64,000 nucleotides of DNA from Sideroxydans lithotrophicus (GCA_020723185.1 DYJI01000006.1:163082-227081), one strand, 5' to 3'; positions 25,615 to 37,200 are shown, counted from the stretch's first letter. Notes: generated from the sequence alone by a model not told the origin. Made by a program: numbers and translations.

Positions 25615-26685
25615 CGAGATGTCGCGACAGAACGCCATGAACCGCCGGCTCTCGGCATCGAATGTGACCGCCATCTCGACATCCACCAGGCTGCCGTCCT
25701 TGCGCCGGTGCCGCGTCTCGAAACGGTCGTGCCCGCGCGCGATGATGCGGTCGATATGCGCTTTCACCTCCTCCGGGCGTTCATTGGCCTCCAGCTGGCT
25801 GATATGCATGCCCACCAGTTCCTGCACGGTATAACCCGTGATCCGCGCATAGGACGCGTTCGCCTCCTCCAGCACGCCATCGGCACTGGTCATCCAGTAG
25901 CCGTCCATCGCCGCCTCGACCACCTGGTGGTGGCGCAACATCACCTCTTCCACCTTCATGCGTTCGGTGATGTCCTCGAACACGGTGGCGAACTGCATCC
26001 TGGCCGGTGAAAAGACCGAGATGGCAAAGACCTGTCGCATCGGTTCGAAGCGCGTATCGAAATGATCCGGCTGTCCGGTCAGCGCAACCGCCGCATACCG
26101 GTCGAGATAGGGCGCTTGCTGCGTCCCATAGGCCTCGCTGGCCCGGTGTCCGATCACGTCGGCACGGCGCAGGCCGGTGATGGTCTCGTACGCTGGATTG
26201 ACATCCAGCAGCACATAATCGACCGGCACGCCGGATGCGTCGAGCACCAGCTCGTGCAGCGCGACACCTTCGGTCATGCTGTCGAACAGGGCATGGAATT
26301 TGTTCTCACTGTCCCTCAACGCATGTTCGGCCTGCTTGCGCCCGCTGATGTCGCGGCTGAACACGTAGAAATGGCCATCACGGAAGGTCGCCGATACCTC
26401 GATGTCGATCACACTGCCGTCCTTGCGCCGGTGCCGTGTCTCGAAGCGGTCGCGCCCCAGCGCGATGATCTTGTCGATGTGCGCCTTCACCTCTTCCGGC
26501 CGCTCGCTGGCTTCGAGCTGGCTGATGTGCATGGTCAGCAGTTCCTGCACGGTGTAGCCGGACATGCGTGCATAGGCCTCGTTCGCCTCCAGCAGGAAGC
26601 CGTCGGCGCTGGTCATCCAGTAGCCGTCCATCGCGGTCTCGACCACATGGTGATGGCGCAGCATCACTTCTTCCACCTTCTTGCG
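25615..26685 (-). repeat. Tandemly related PAS modules (723-bp offset)
   Basis: Within the frameshifted sensor gene, two PAS modules beginning KVEEVMLRHH are nearly identical in protein and similar in DNA: DGYWMTSADG, YTVQEL, MHISQLEA, ERPEEVKAHID and RFETRHRRKDGS occur in both. Copies lie near 25615-25965 and 26335-26685. They are separated by one different PAS domain, so the duplicated unit was probably a PAS pair. Boundaries are approximate. Confidence 0.65.
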
Positions 26686-28627
26686 CTCGGTGATGTCGCG
26701 GCTGGCGGCATACATGTACAGCTCGCCGTCGATCTCCACGCCGGTGGCACAGACCTCGACATCGAGCAAGGTCCCGTCATTGCGCTTGTGCTTCGTCTCG
26801 AAGATGGCGCTCTTGCCGTTCAGCTGGCGGAAGCGCTCGGCCAGCTCATCGCTGCTGAACTGGTCGTCCCAGTCACGCACATTGAGCTGCAGCGCCTCCT
26901 CGCGCGCATAGCCCAGCATGTTGCAGAAGGCGGCATTGACCTCGATCAGCTTGCCCTGCGCATCCATCACATGCACGCCTTCCATGGAGTTGTCGCGCAG
27001 CGCGAGGTTGCGTTTGAGTTGCGCTTCGATCTGCCGCAGGTAGCTGCGCCGCGCCGAGATATCCAGTCCGAGGCCGACCAGCACCGGGCTGCCGTCGAAC
27101 ATCACGCGCCGTCCGGTGAAATGGTAGGGGATGTGCGTACCCCATGCCGTCACCAGCGATGCCTCCGCCTCGGATTCGCCGCGCTCGAACACCTCGCGGA
27201 TACGTGCCTCGATCACCCTTCTATCCTCGCCCTCGAACAGCTCCAGCGCGTTCTTGCCGTCCAGTCCGTTCGCGCCGACGCCGAGCACCTGCTCGAAGTT
27301 GCGGTTCCACATCAGGAAGGTGCCATCCATACCGACCATGTAGAACACGCCGGGCAGCGAGTCGATCAACTCCTTGCGGAAGGCGTTCTCGCGCTCCAGC
27401 ACATCGCCGGCTGTGAGTTTCTCCAGCATGATGTTCAGCGATCGCACCAGTTCGCGGATCTCACCGCTCCCCTTTTCGCGCAAATGCGGCGGACGGTGAT
27501 CGTCCGCGATCTCGCGCGCGGCGACGGCGATGCGTTTGAGCGGACTCAGGATGACACGCAGCACCAGCATGAATACGCCGGATGCCAGCAGCATCAGCAG
27601 CAATGCATTGAGCTGGCTGCGCCAGGGGATGCCGATCTCGTCCATCTGCAGCGCCTGTTGCGGGACATGGTAAGCCAGCAACAGGAAGCGCGCGGGATCG
27701 TCACGGTCGAACACCACCTTTTCCGCAGCCAGATAGCCGCCCCGCCCGTCCGGGGACTGACGCAGGGGCAGGCAGGAACCCGCATCCGTGGCGAACTTGC
27801 TGCGCAGGACGGGGAAGTCATCGCGGATATCGCCCACCCCGCCACCTGTGTCGAAGACAAAGGCACGACGCTTGTCCGGATGCGCGAGGTAATAGCCTTG
27901 CTGATCGGTGATGTAGGTCTGGATGCCGGATGGCAACCCTTTGCTGACGGCTGCCAGCAGCGATGTCACATCCATGTTCAGCACCAGCATGCCGAAGCGT
28001 CGCCCCTGTTCGTCGAACACCGCTGTCACCGCGCGCAAGGTCGGCCGGTGCGGCACTTCGGCCTGTCCGTGCTCCTGATCGAGATCGAAGCGCGACAGAT
28101 GGACCTGGCCCGCCGACAGCGCGAGACCCGCCTGGAAATAATCGCGGTCGCCCTTGCGCTGCAGTTCGCGCGGCGGCGCCACCCGGAAGCGTCCTTCCGT
28201 CGTGCGGTCGACGCGCACCAGTTCGCGCCCGTCGTCGGCCAGCCCGATGTAGCGAGCCTGGAAGTATTCCGGGTGGGCGTCCAGATAAGCACCGAAGATA
28301 TCCTGCAAACGGCGTTCCCACTCCTGACGGGTATTGTTCTCGCGCGGATCTATGCCACCGTTGCGGATGGCCCGCATGATGCCGCCGATCGGCGGCGTAT
28401 GGGAGAGGAAGACTGCATCCCGCTTCAGCGTCTCGACCTGCAATTGCAGACGCTCGCGCTCGACATGCAGCGCCGCATCCAGCGCGGATTCGCGCTCCAT
28501 CAGGTGTTCGGTCTTAAGCCGCTGGTTCTCGTTCCACGTCCACAGCAGCCCGCCCGCCGCCACCAGCCCCAGCGCCAGCAAAGTGATGCGGGTCGAGAGG
28601 CTGATGTCGGCGGGCTTCATCGGGTGC

Positions 28628-29386
28628 TCACTCCATCTGTTGCCGTGCGAAACAAAGGTCTTGCCAGGCCTTGGCCTTCTCGGCCGGGCTGCGCAGCAGG
28701 TAGGCCGGATGGTAGGTGATGATGAGCGGCGTACCGTGGAAATCATGCAGCGTGCCGCGCAGCGAGCCCAGCGGTACATCGCGGCCGAGCAGCGCAGTGG
28801 CGGCGGTCTTGCCCAGCGCGACGATGAGTTTCGGCTGGATCAGCGCGATCTGCCGTTGCAGGTAAGGCAGGCAGGCGGAGATTTCGTCCGGCTCGGGATT
28901 GCGGTTGCCGGGCGGGCGGCATTTGACGACATTGGCGATGTACACCTTCTCGCCGCGCTTCAAGCCGATGGAGAACAGCATATTGTCGAGCAGTTTGCCC
29001 GCCTGCCCCACGAACGGCTCGCCCTGCGCATCCTCGTCTGCGCCCGGCCCTTCGCCGACGAACAGCCAGTCGGCCTGTTCGTCGCCGACGCCGAACACGG
29101 TCTGCGTGCAACCGGCGCGCAGCTTGCAAACGGCGCAGTCCCGCACTCTTTCTTTCAGCGCAGCCCAGTCCAGCGATGCGATCTCCGGGACCGATGCGAC
29201 ATCGGGGATCTCAACGACTGACGGCGCTTTTGCGACAGGTGCTTCCGCTTTCACTTGAGGGAGCACTTCAGCCACTGCGGGCATAACGGGCTCGGCGACG
29301 ACCGCTTCCGGCACGGGCACACCGCGCCGTACCCAGAGCGGATACAGGTTCAGTTCTCGCAGCACGTTTTCATCGCGAACGTTCAC
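28628..29386 (-). CDS. Uracil-DNA glycosylase family 4 (iron-sulfur)
   Basis: A 252-residue DNA repair enzyme that excises uracil from DNA. A variable proline/alanine-rich N-terminal region (to about 85) precedes the glycosylase core. The [4Fe-4S] cysteines are in CAVCKLRAGC, in VVKCRPPGNRNPEPDEISAC and nearby. The active-site motif is GEGPGADEDAQGEPFVG and the DNA-intercalation loop is HPAYLLRSP. The start is GTG at 29386, overlapping the rimI stop by 4 bases (GTGA). This N-terminally extended type is the betaproteobacterial form often encoded after tsaB-rimI. Confidence 0.93.
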   Translation of the reverse strand: MNVRDENVLRELNLYPLWVRRGVPVPEAVVAEPVMPAVAEVLPQVKAEAPVAKAPSVVEIPDVASVPEIASLDWAALKERVRDCAVCKLRAGCTQTVFGVGDEQADWLFVGEGPGADEDAQGEPFVGQAGKLLDNMLFSIGLKRGEKVYIANVVKCRPPGNRNPEPDEISACLPYLQRQIALIQPKLIVALGKTAATALLGRDVPLGSLRGTLHDFHGTPLIITYHPAYLLRSPAEKAKAWQDLCFARQQME

Positions 29387-29823
29387 AGGCCCCTTCCCAT
29401 CAATATCGCATCCTCACGCCCGGCATGGCCCGGATAGTAATCGCGGCGCAGGCCGATGTCACTGAAACCCGCGCTGCGATACAGGGCAATGGCGGAAGCA
29501 TTCGACGCGCGCACTTCCAGCACCATGCGCCGCATCTCTTTCTTCCTGGCCAGCGCCAGCATCTCGCCCAGCAACATCCTGCCCTGCCCCTGTCGCTGTT
29601 GCGAAGAAGCGATGGCGATATTTAGCAACTCCGCCTCATCCACCGCCAGCATCATCACGGCATAACCGATCAACGCTCCCGCATCCGTCTCGTATACCTT
29701 GCACGCATAACCGCTGCGCAGGGCATCGCTGAAATTGCCCAGCGTCCACGGGTGCGCATGCACTGCGCGCTCGATGGCGAGCACATCATCCAGGTCCGAC
29801 TCCTTCATGGCGCGCAGGATCAT
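29383..29823 (-). CDS. rimI: Ribosomal protein S18 alanine N-acetyltransferase
   Basis: A 146-residue GNAT acetyltransferase acetylating the N-terminal alanine of ribosomal protein S18. The acetyl-CoA loop is IASSQQRQGQGRMLLGEML (Q/R-x-x-G-x-G/A pattern), followed by VLEVRASNASAIALYRSAGF and the typical C-terminal RRDYYPGHAGREDAILM. The start at ATG 29823 overlaps the tsaB stop as ATGA; the longer open frame upstream is tsaB read in another frame. tsaB-rimI linkage is widespread in proteobacteria. Confidence 0.95.
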   Translation of the reverse strand: MILRAMKESDLDDVLAIERAVHAHPWTLGNFSDALRSGYACKVYETDAGALIGYAVMMLAVDEAELLNIAIASSQQRQGQGRMLLGEMLALARKKEMRRMVLEVRASNASAIALYRSAGFSDIGLRRDYYPGHAGREDAILMGRGL

Positions 29824-30494
29824 GCCGCGCGTTCGCGTGTGGTCAGCGCGACCTTGTCGCGCAGATAGAGCGGCAAGGCCAGCGCGGCATCCACCGCATT
29901 GCCCTGCGCAAATTCGACTGCCGCCAGCCGCACCACGGCCTCGGCCTGCGGCACGGCCTGCGCATCCACACCATCCAGTTGCGCGGCATAGCGTTGCTGC
30001 AAGACCTCGCTCACGGCGAAGCCGCTGCCGCAGCCGAACCAGCCGTCTCCAGCGAGGGCCGGCGCATCCTCGGCCTTGCACAGACAGGGCTCCAAGACAG
30101 TGCGCCAGACATCGGCCTCCTTCGCATAGGCCGCCAAATAGATCTCGCCCATGCGCGCATCCAGCGCGGCGATGACTTTATCCTTTTCGCTCGCCTCGGC
30201 CAGTGCCTGCAAGGTACACACGCCCACCACATTCACATCGACACCGAACGCCAAACCTTGAGCCACCCCGCAGGCGATGCGCACGCCGGTGAACGAACCC
30301 GGCCCTTTACCGAAGGCGATGCCTTCGACTTCCCTAATCCTGATCCCTGCATCCTGAAGCACGGCATCGACCATGGCCATCAGCACTTCCGAATGTTTCT
30401 GCCCCACCTTCTCGCTGCGCGCGCTGATGGTACCGCCCTGCCACAGGGCGACGGAGCAATATTCGGTGGAGGTCTCTATGGCAAGGATGCGCAT
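29820..30494 (-). CDS. tsaB: tRNA threonylcarbamoyladenosine biosynthesis protein TsaB
   Basis: A 224-residue ASKHA-fold protein that, with TsaD and TsaE, forms the complex placing threonylcarbamoyl on A37 of ANN-decoding tRNAs. The N-terminal [17 protein letters not shown] and the FGKGPGSFTGVRIACGVAQGLA motif are diagnostic; as in other TsaB proteins the metal and ATP site is degenerate. The start ATG at 30494 overlaps the ispF stop in TGATG. tsaD and tsaE are not in the window. Confidence 0.95.
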   Translation of the reverse strand: MRILAIETSTEYCSVALWQGGTISARSEKVGQKHSEVLMAMVDAVLQDAGIRIREVEGIAFGKGPGSFTGVRIACGVAQGLAFGVDVNVVGVCTLQALAEASEKDKVIAALDARMGEIYLAAYAKEADVWRTVLEPCLCKAEDAPALAGDGWFGCGSGFAVSEVLQQRYAAQLDGVDAQAVPQAEAVVRLAAVEFAQGNAVDAALALPLYLRDKVALTTRERAA

Positions 30495-30973
30495 CAATTC
30501 GCCAGCAACAGCACCACCGCCTGCGCCGCGATGCCTTCGCCGCGCCCGGTGTAGCCGAGCTTCTCGGTGGTGGTCGCCTTCACATTGACAGCACTCTTCT
30601 CCAGACGCAGGTCGGCGGCGATGTTGTCGACCATCGAATGGATATGCGGTGCCATCTTGGGCGCCTGCGCGATGATGGTGGCGTCAACGTTGCCGACGCG
30701 ATATCCCGCCTCGCGCACCAGATGCAGCGTCTCGCGCAGCAGGATGCGGCTGTCGATGTTCTTGAACTTCGCGTCGGTGTCGGAAAAATGCCTGCCGATG
30801 TCGCCCAGCGCCGCCGCGCCCAGCAGCGCGTCGCAAATAGCGTGCAACAGCACATCGGCATCGGAATGGCCGAGCAGGCCTTTCTCATACGGGATATCCA
30901 CCCCGCCGATGATGAGCTTGCGCCCCTCGACCAGTTGATGGACGTCGAAACCTTGTCCGATGCGCATGTTCAT
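30494..30973 (-). CDS. ispF: 2-C-methyl-D-erythritol 2,4-cyclodiphosphate synthase
   Basis: A 159-residue enzyme of the MEP isoprenoid pathway, cyclising CDP-methylerythritol 2-phosphate with release of CMP. Zinc ligands are in GFDVHQL (Asp, His) and the later His in [10 protein letters not shown]. The C-terminal [20 protein letters not shown] matches the nucleotide site. It overlaps the end of ispD by ATGA and the start of tsaB by one base. Confidence 0.97.
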   Translation of the reverse strand: MNMRIGQGFDVHQLVEGRKLIIGGVDIPYEKGLLGHSDADVLLHAICDALLGAAALGDIGRHFSDTDAKFKNIDSRILLRETLHLVREAGYRVGNVDATIIAQAPKMAPHIHSMVDNIAADLRLEKSAVNVKATTTEKLGYTGRGEGIAAQAVVLLLAN

Positions 30974-31650
30974 GTCCTCTTCTGCAGCAGGAGTTCTGCC
31001 AGCTCGATGTCTTGCGGATAGGTCACTTTGAAATTGCTGCTGTCACTCGCCACCAGTTTCGGTTGCAGGCCCATCGCCTCGATGGCCGAGGCTTCGTCGG
31101 TGACCGTGACACTGCGTGCCAGGGCTTCGGCCAGCAGTCCGGCGCGGAACATCTGCGGCGTCTGTGCCTGCCACAGGCCTTCGCGCGGCTCGGTGTGGGC
31201 AATGCGCTGCTGGGCGTCGGCGCGCTTGAGCGTATCCGCCACCGGCACGGCAAGGATGCCGCCCACCGGGTCGTCGCGCAATTCGGCGATCATGCGCGTC
31301 AGCAGATGCTGCGTCAGACAGGGGCGCGCCGCGTCGTGCACGAGCACCCAGTCGTCCGGCTCCAGCTCGGAAGCGAGCAGGCCGTTGGCCACGCTCTCGG
31401 CGCGGGTGGCACCGCCGCAATACAGCGGCTCCAGCTTGCCGCCGCAATGCGACCAGTCGTAACGCGCGAAATATTCATCATCGGGGGCCAGCACCACGAA
31501 CACCGTCCTGATCTGCGGACTGGCGCACAGCGTGGTGAGCGCATGCCAGATCATGGGGCGACCGGCGAGGTCGAGGTATTGCTTGGGCAGTTCGTGGCCC
31601 ATGCGGGCACCGAAACCGGCAGCGGGGACTAGGGCGTGGAATTCTGGCAT
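30970..31650 (-). CDS. ispD: 2-C-methyl-D-erythritol 4-phosphate cytidylyltransferase
   Basis: A 226-residue nucleotidyltransferase that couples CTP to MEP. The CTP-binding loop is [19 protein letters not shown], with [11 protein letters not shown] in the middle and [16 protein letters not shown] [17 protein letters not shown] near the end. The start is uncertain: ATG 31650 begins at the family N-terminus but lacks a ribosome binding site, while another ATG at 31680 overlaps the HD-GYP stop as TGATG. TAGACT followed by CGCGCCC just before 31650 resembles a -10 element and could give a leaderless transcript in addition to read-through. Confidence 0.94.
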   Translation of the reverse strand: MPEFHALVPAAGFGARMGHELPKQYLDLAGRPMIWHALTTLCASPQIRTVFVVLAPDDEYFARYDWSHCGGKLEPLYCGGATRAESVANGLLASELEPDDWVLVHDAARPCLTQHLLTRMIAELRDDPVGGILAVPVADTLKRADAQQRIAHTEPREGLWQAQTPQMFRAGLLAEALARSVTVTDEASAIEAMGLQPKLVASDSSNFKVTYPQDIELAELLLQKRT

Positions 31651-31679
31651 GGGCGCGAGTCTACCAAACTTCGCGTGCA

Positions 31680-34184
31680 TCAACTGAGCGTGAAACCACC
31701 ATCCAGAACCTGCAGACAGGCATCGACCACTTGCGCGTCGAACAATGTGCCGCGCCCGGCAGCGAGCTCCGCCCGTGCCGCTTCGATGCCCAATGCGGGG
31801 CGGTAGGGACGGTGGCTCACCATCGATTCGACCACGTCCGCGACCGCCACGATGCGCGCTTCCAGCGCAATGGCTTCGCCCTTCAGTCCCTGCGGATAGC
31901 CGGAACCGTCGACGCGCTCGTGATGCTGGTGGGCGATGTCCGCCACCGGCCAGGGGAAGCGCACCTCCCTCAGGATGTCATAACCCATGCGCGCATGTTC
32001 CCGCACGATGCGCAGCTCGATGTCGGTCAGATGGGCCGGCTTGCTCAGCACTTCCGCCGGGATGCCGATCTTGCCGATGTCGTGGATGGTGGCACCGAGG
32101 CGGATGCCCTTGATGCGCTCATCCTCCAATCCCAGCTTGTGCGCAATGGCGCAGGACAGATCGGCCACCCTGCGCTGGTGACCGGCCGTATAGGGATCGC
32201 GCAGTTCCACCGCCATCGATACGGTATGGATGGTGCCTTCCAATGCCTGCTCCAGCACCCGCTGCTGTTCGTTCAATGCCTTCTCGGCGAACATGCTCGC
32301 GGTCACATCCTGCACCGTACCCAGCGAACGCAAGGGTCTGCCGTCGGCGTCGAACATCGTCTCGCATTTCTCCAGCACGTATTTGACCCGGCCGTCCTTC
32401 ATCAACAGGCGGTGATGGATCTGGTAGGCAGAGCGGTTCTTCAGCGAATCCTCATAGGCCTTGCTCACTTCCTCGCGATCCTCCGGATGGATGGCATCCA
32501 GGAAAGCATCGTAGGTCGCGCCGAAGCGCTGCTGATCGATCTCGAAGATGCGGAATATCTCGTCCGACCACTTGAGTTCGTTCTTGATCAGATCTAGTTC
32601 CCAATGGCCCAGATGGGCCATGCGCTGCGCTTCGGCCAGTCGCTGCTGGCTGGCGCGCAAGGCTTCCTCCATCGTGATCCGGTCCGAGATGTCGACCGAG
32701 ATACCGAGCAGGTGGGTCGCCTGCCCCGCATCGTCATACAGGCCGGTCTTGAAGGTGTGCAGCCAGCGCTCGCTGCCGTCGGCGATCTTGATAGGCTCGG
32801 CGGGGATCTCCAGCAACTTGCGACTTTCCAGCACCGCCCTGTCCTTCTGCGTGAAGGCATCCGCCTGCTCCTTAGGGAAGAAATCGTAATCATTCTTGCC
32901 CAGCAGATCCTCGCGCCGGTAGCCCAGCAACTGTTCCCCCGCACGGTTGAACAGCTCGAACCTCAGATGTTCGGCATCTTTCAGGAACACCATGGCAGGG
33001 ATGTTCTCCACGATGGAGCCGAGCAGCGCCTGTGACTGTTTCAGCTCATCCCTGATGCGCAGGCGCTCGCTGATGTCGAGGAAGGTCACCACCGCACCGT
33101 GCACCCTGCCCTCCTTGACCACCGGGTAGGACCAGTATTCGACGGGGAAAGAGGTGCCATCCTTGCGCCACAGCAGTTCATTGTCGGAATGGAAGGCGCG
33201 GCCGGAATGGATCGAGGCGTAGTTCGGGCAATCCTTGTAGTGATAGGGCGAACCATCGGCACGGGTATGGTGCGTCAGCCTATGCATGTTCTGCCCGACC
33301 AGCTCCGCCGCATCGGCATACCCCAGCACCTTCACACCCGCCACGTTGATGAAGGTGCAGTTGCCGTCCATGTCCTGCCCGAAGATGGCGTGCGCCATGG
33401 AATTTGCAAGCAACGTGGCCTCGGCCTCGGTCTGCTCGATCTTGCGTATATCCTTGTCCTGCCGCCGTGCGCTGAAGAACAGGCCCAGCAGGCCCACCCC
33501 CCAGATCAGACCATGCCCGGCGACCATCACGTTGCGTCCGCGCGCCTCCGCCGCCAGCATGCCATCGATGGGGATGGCGATACTCACCCCGCCGCGGATA
33601 TCGCCCAGTTTGTCGCCATATTTCGCATGGCATTTGAGGCACTCCTGCTCCGTCACCATGGGCCGCATATAGCGATAGTAGGTCTGCCCCGCTACCGATG
33701 TATCGATCTGCCCCCATTCCTTCGCGCCGCGCGCAAAGGCGTCCAGCGCCTGCCGCTCCCAGGCATCCGCCGCATTGTTCGGATTGATCGGTTTGTGGCT
33801 GCCGATGTGACCGCGCAGCTCACCGCCGCTGTGCGCCATGCCCTCGTGCACCAGGCGCACCACATAGGAAGAGTTCAGCAGAGTGAGCTGCTTGCCGGAC
33901 GGCGTGGTGATGTCTCGCTCCGGCACATGCGCCAGCCACGGACTGGGTTGCACACGGCTATCCACCGGCACATAGATACCCCCGCTGTGGATTATCCAGT
34001 TGCGGTATTCCATGTCCATGGCATGGATGGAGACCGCCTGCGCGTGCAGCGAAGTATCGAAGGCATGCTGCTGGGAATACAGTGACCAGCCGAGGGAGGC
34101 GGCGATGACCACGCTCCATGCCAGCATGAGGAAGCGTGTGCTGCGTTTGAGCAAAGCGTGCCGGGAAAGCTGGGCGGAAGCCAT
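31680..34184 (-). CDS. c-type haem sensor PAS-HD-GYP phosphodiesterase
   Basis: An 834-residue membrane protein. TM1 (about 18-38) is followed by a periplasmic Tll0287-like/DUF3365 domain (about 50-230) carrying a covalent haem c motif CLKCH (residues 182-186, codons 33627-33641). TM2 (about 225-245) precedes three PAS domains (about 260-610) and a C-terminal HD-GYP domain (about 640-830) with [32 protein letters not shown] and [17 protein letters not shown]. It should hydrolyse c-di-GMP in response to redox state or a haem ligand. Two ATGs, 34196 (directly abutting AGGAGG) and 34184 (12 bases after it), compete; the second has the more usable spacing. Divergent from mfd and first in the ten-gene run. 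Confidence 0.92.
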   Translation of the reverse strand: MASAQLSRHALLKRSTRFLMLAWSVVIAASLGWSLYSQQHAFDTSLHAQAVSIHAMDMEYRNWIIHSGGIYVPVDSRVQPSPWLAHVPERDITTPSGKQLTLLNSSYVVRLVHEGMAHSGGELRGHIGSHKPINPNNAADAWERQALDAFARGAKEWGQIDTSVAGQTYYRYMRPMVTEQECLKCHAKYGDKLGDIRGGVSIAIPIDGMLAAEARGRNVMVAGHGLIWGVGLLGLFFSARRQDKDIRKIEQTEAEATLLANSMAHAIFGQDMDGNCTFINVAGVKVLGYADAAELVGQNMHRLTHHTRADGSPYHYKDCPNYASIHSGRAFHSDNELLWRKDGTSFPVEYWSYPVVKEGRVHGAVVTFLDISERLRIRDELKQSQALLGSIVENIPAMVFLKDAEHLRFELFNRAGEQLLGYRREDLLGKNDYDFFPKEQADAFTQKDRAVLESRKLLEIPAEPIKIADGSERWLHTFKTGLYDDAGQATHLLGISVDISDRITMEEALRASQQRLAEAQRMAHLGHWELDLIKNELKWSDEIFRIFEIDQQRFGATYDAFLDAIHPEDREEVSKAYEDSLKNRSAYQIHHRLLMKDGRVKYVLEKCETMFDADGRPLRSLGTVQDVTASMFAEKALNEQQRVLEQALEGTIHTVSMAVELRDPYTAGHQRRVADLSCAIAHKLGLEDERIKGIRLGATIHDIGKIGIPAEVLSKPAHLTDIELRIVREHARMGYDILREVRFPWPVADIAHQHHERVDGSGYPQGLKGEAIALEARIVAVADVVESMVSHRPYRPALGIEAARAELAAGRGTLFDAQVVDACLQVLDGGFTLS

Positions 34185-34259
34185 ATGCGTGACCATCCTC
34201 CTGAGGGATTTATGTTTTCTCAGGATGATACACGAGCGCGGCGCGGCGGATGGCGGCGG

Positions 34260-34265
34260 TATAAT
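34260..34265 (+). promoter_or_regulatory. -10 element (TATAAT) of mfd
   Basis: A perfect TATAAT followed by the GC-rich discriminator GCGCGCCC, 26 bases before the mfd ATG, in the divergent region with the haem HD-GYP gene. The -35 is not clear. Confidence 0.6.
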
Positions 34266-34291
34266 GCGCGCCCTTTGCTTCGAGTTCCGCC

Positions 34292-37200
34292 ATGCTGTTC
34301 GTTTCGCCCCATCCCCAGCCCCGCTACACCAACCTGACCGGTTCGTCCGATTCGCTCGCCCTCGCGCAGTTCGCCACCTCCCGCGTGCCATTGGTGATCG
34401 TCACCGCCGATGCACTGGAGGCCCAACGGCTGGTGGAGGAGATCCCCTTCTTCGATCCGGCGCTGAGGGTGAACCTGCTGCCGGACTGGGAGACCCTGCC
34501 CTACGACCATTTTTCCCCGCACCAGGACCTGATCTCGGAACGCCTCGCCACGCTGCACCAGATCCGCACCAATTCCTGCGATGTGGTGGTGGTGCCGGTG
34601 ACCACGGCGCTCTACCCGCTGCCGCCGGTGAGCTACCTGGCGGCCTACACCTTCTTCCTGAAGAAAGGCGAAGCGCTCGATCTGGACGGCTTCCGCAACC
34701 AGATGACTCTGGCCGGTTACACCCATGTGCAGCAGGTGCTGACACCGGGTGAATATTGCGTGCGCGGCGGCCTGATCGACCTGTTCCCCATGGGCAGCAT
34801 GCTGCCGTTCCGCATCGACCTGTTCGACGACGAGATCGAGACCATCGCCACCTTCGACGTGGATACGCAGCGCACGCTGTACCCAGTGCCGGAGATCCGC
34901 CTGCTGCCCGCGCGCGAGTTCCCGCTGGACGAGAAGGGGCAAGCCACCTTCCGCCAGAACTTCCGCGAACGCTTCGAGGGCGACCCGTCCAGATCGCGCA
35001 TCTACAAGGATGTGAGCAAGGGCATCGCCCCGGCCGGTATCGAGTATTACCTGCCGCTGTTCTTCGAGCAGACCGCGACCTTGTTCGACTACCTGCCCGC
35101 CAATGCCACCTTGTGCCTGCATCACGATGTCGATGCCGCCATCCAGCAGTTCGCGCAGGATGCCGCCTCGCGCTACAACCTGCTGCGCGGCGATCCGCAG
35201 CATCCTTTGCTGGAAACGAAGGAACTGTTCCTGAGCGCGGAGCAGTTCTTCGTGAAGGCGAAGGACTTCGCGCGTCTGGACATCGCACTGAACGACAGCG
35301 GTGCGAACGCCTCCGCCTGCCCCACCTCGACACTGCCCGACATCGCCGTTGACCGCCGCGCCGAAGTCCCCACGCAGAAGTTCGCCGACTTCCTGCGCGA
35401 CTACGACGGGCGCGTGCTGCTGCTGGCCGACAGCCTGGGCCGCCGCGAGATCATGTCCAACTACCTTGAGGAATACGGACTGGCACCGGCGGTGTGCGAA
35501 GACTATGCAGCGTTCCTCGAAAGTCGCGAGAAGTTCATGCTCGGTGTGGCCACTGTCGGCAATGGCTTCCTGCTCACGGATGAAAACATCGCGCTGGTGA
35601 CAGAAAGCGAGCTGTATGCCACGCCGTCACGCGCACGCATCTCGCGCACCGCCAAGAAGAGCAATGTCGAAGGCATGCTGCGCGACCTGTCCGAGCTCAA
35701 GCCGGGCGACCCGGTGGTGCACGAACAGCACGGAATCGCGCGCTACCACGGGCTGGTCAACCTCGACATGGGCGAAGGCGAGAACGAGTTCCTGCTGCTG
35801 GAATATGCGGACGAAGCCAAGCTGTATGTGCCGGTGTCGCAACTGCATGTGATCGGCCGCTACAGTGGCGGCGCGCCGGAGACCGCACCGCTGCACAAGC
35901 TGGGCAGCGGCGCATGGGACAAGGCCAAGCGCCGCGCCATGCAACAGGTACGCGACACTGCGGCCGAGTTGCTCAACATCTACGCCCAGCGTGCGCTGCG
36001 CAAAGGCCATGCGTTCAAGTTCAACTATCACGACTACGAAGCCTTCGCCGCCGGTTTCGGTTTCGAAGAGACGGCCGACCAGGCCGCCGCCATCGAAGCC
36101 GTCATCCTCGACCTGCAATCCGGCAAACCGATGGACCGCCTGATCTGCGGCGACGTCGGCTTCGGCAAGACCGAGGTAGCGCTGCGCGCCGCCTTCATCG
36201 CAGCGATGGAAGGCAAGCAGGTGGCCGTGCTCGCACCGACCACGCTGCTGGTGGAACAACACTTCCAGAACTTCTCCAACCGCTTCGCTGACTTCCCGAT
36301 CAAGATCGCTGAGCTGTCGCGCTTCCGTTCCGGCAAGGAAACGACACAAGCATTGAAGGATCTGGCAGACGGCCGGGTAGATATCGTCATCGGCACGCAC
36401 AAACTGATCCAGAAAGATGTGAAGTTCCATAATCTGGGACTGGTCATCCTCGACGAGGAACACCGTTTCGGCGTACAACAAAAAGAAAGACTGAAGGCGC
36501 TGCGCGCCGAGGTGGATGTGCTCACGCTCACCGCCACGCCCATCCCAAGAACCTTGGCCATGTCGCTGGAAGGCCTGCGCGACTTCTCGGTGATCGCCAC
36601 CGCGCCGCAGCGCCGCCTGTCCATCAAAACCTTCGTCAGCAACTACAGCGCGGGCGTGATCCGCGAGGCCGTGCTGCGCGAACTGAAACGCGGCGGGCAG
36701 GTGTACTTCCTGCACAACGAAGTGGACACCATGCCCAACATGCTGGAGAAACTGACCGAGCTGCTGCCCGAGGCGCGCATCCGCATGGCGCACGGCCAGA
36801 TGGGCGAACGCGATCTGGAAGCGGTGATGCGCGACTTCACCCACCAGCGCTTCAACGTGCTGCTGTGCTCCACGATTATTGAAACGGGCATCGACGTGCC
36901 GACCGCCAACACCATCATCATGAACCGCGCCGACCGCTTCGGCCTCGCGCAGTTGCACCAGTTGCGCGGCCGCGTCGGACGCTCGCACCACCAAGCTTAT
37001 GCCTACCTGCTGGTGGACAACAAGGAAGGCCTCACCGCACAGGCCAAGAAACGTCTGGAAGCCATCCAGGCCATGGAGCAACTGGGCAGCGGTTTCTATC
37101 TCGCCATGCACGATCTGGAGATACGCGGCGCGGGCGAAGTGCTGGGCGAATCGCAGAGCGGCGAGATGCAGGAGATCGGATTCAGCCTCTACAACGACAT

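Larger units (their letters stand above)
23519..28620 (-). pseudogene. Frameshifted membrane Cache-PAS(7)-GGDEF-EAL sensor protein
   Basis: Two overlapping frames encode one protein split by a shift at 25360-25366 (seven Cs on +, seven Gs on the coding strand). Before the break: TM1, a double-Cache-like periplasmic sensor (to about 310), TM2, HAMP and six PAS domains. After it: the rest of the sixth PAS (AYDIEHRLLFADGRIKWV), a seventh PAS, GGDEF with I-site REID, and EAL (VEALLRW). Adding one G gives a single 1700-codon product; as written, the first frame continues out of frame for about 70 residues and stops at 25162. The downstream frame has only a poor internal GTG. The ATG at 28620 follows GGAGTGAG, 7 bases after the glycosylase gene. 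This may be a sequencing error, phase variation or a true pseudogene. Confidence 0.88.

Noticed and set aside
26062..28719. An 885-codon plus-strand open frame opposite the Cache-PAS gene
   Set aside because: Antisense shadow of a clear PAS/Cache coding region; no domain or ribosome binding site.
34200..34224. CCTGAG/CTCAGG stem in the mfd/HD-GYP divergent gap
   Set aside because: Only 6-bp arms with a 13-base loop, overlapping the Shine-Dalgarno region; too weak to list as a feature.
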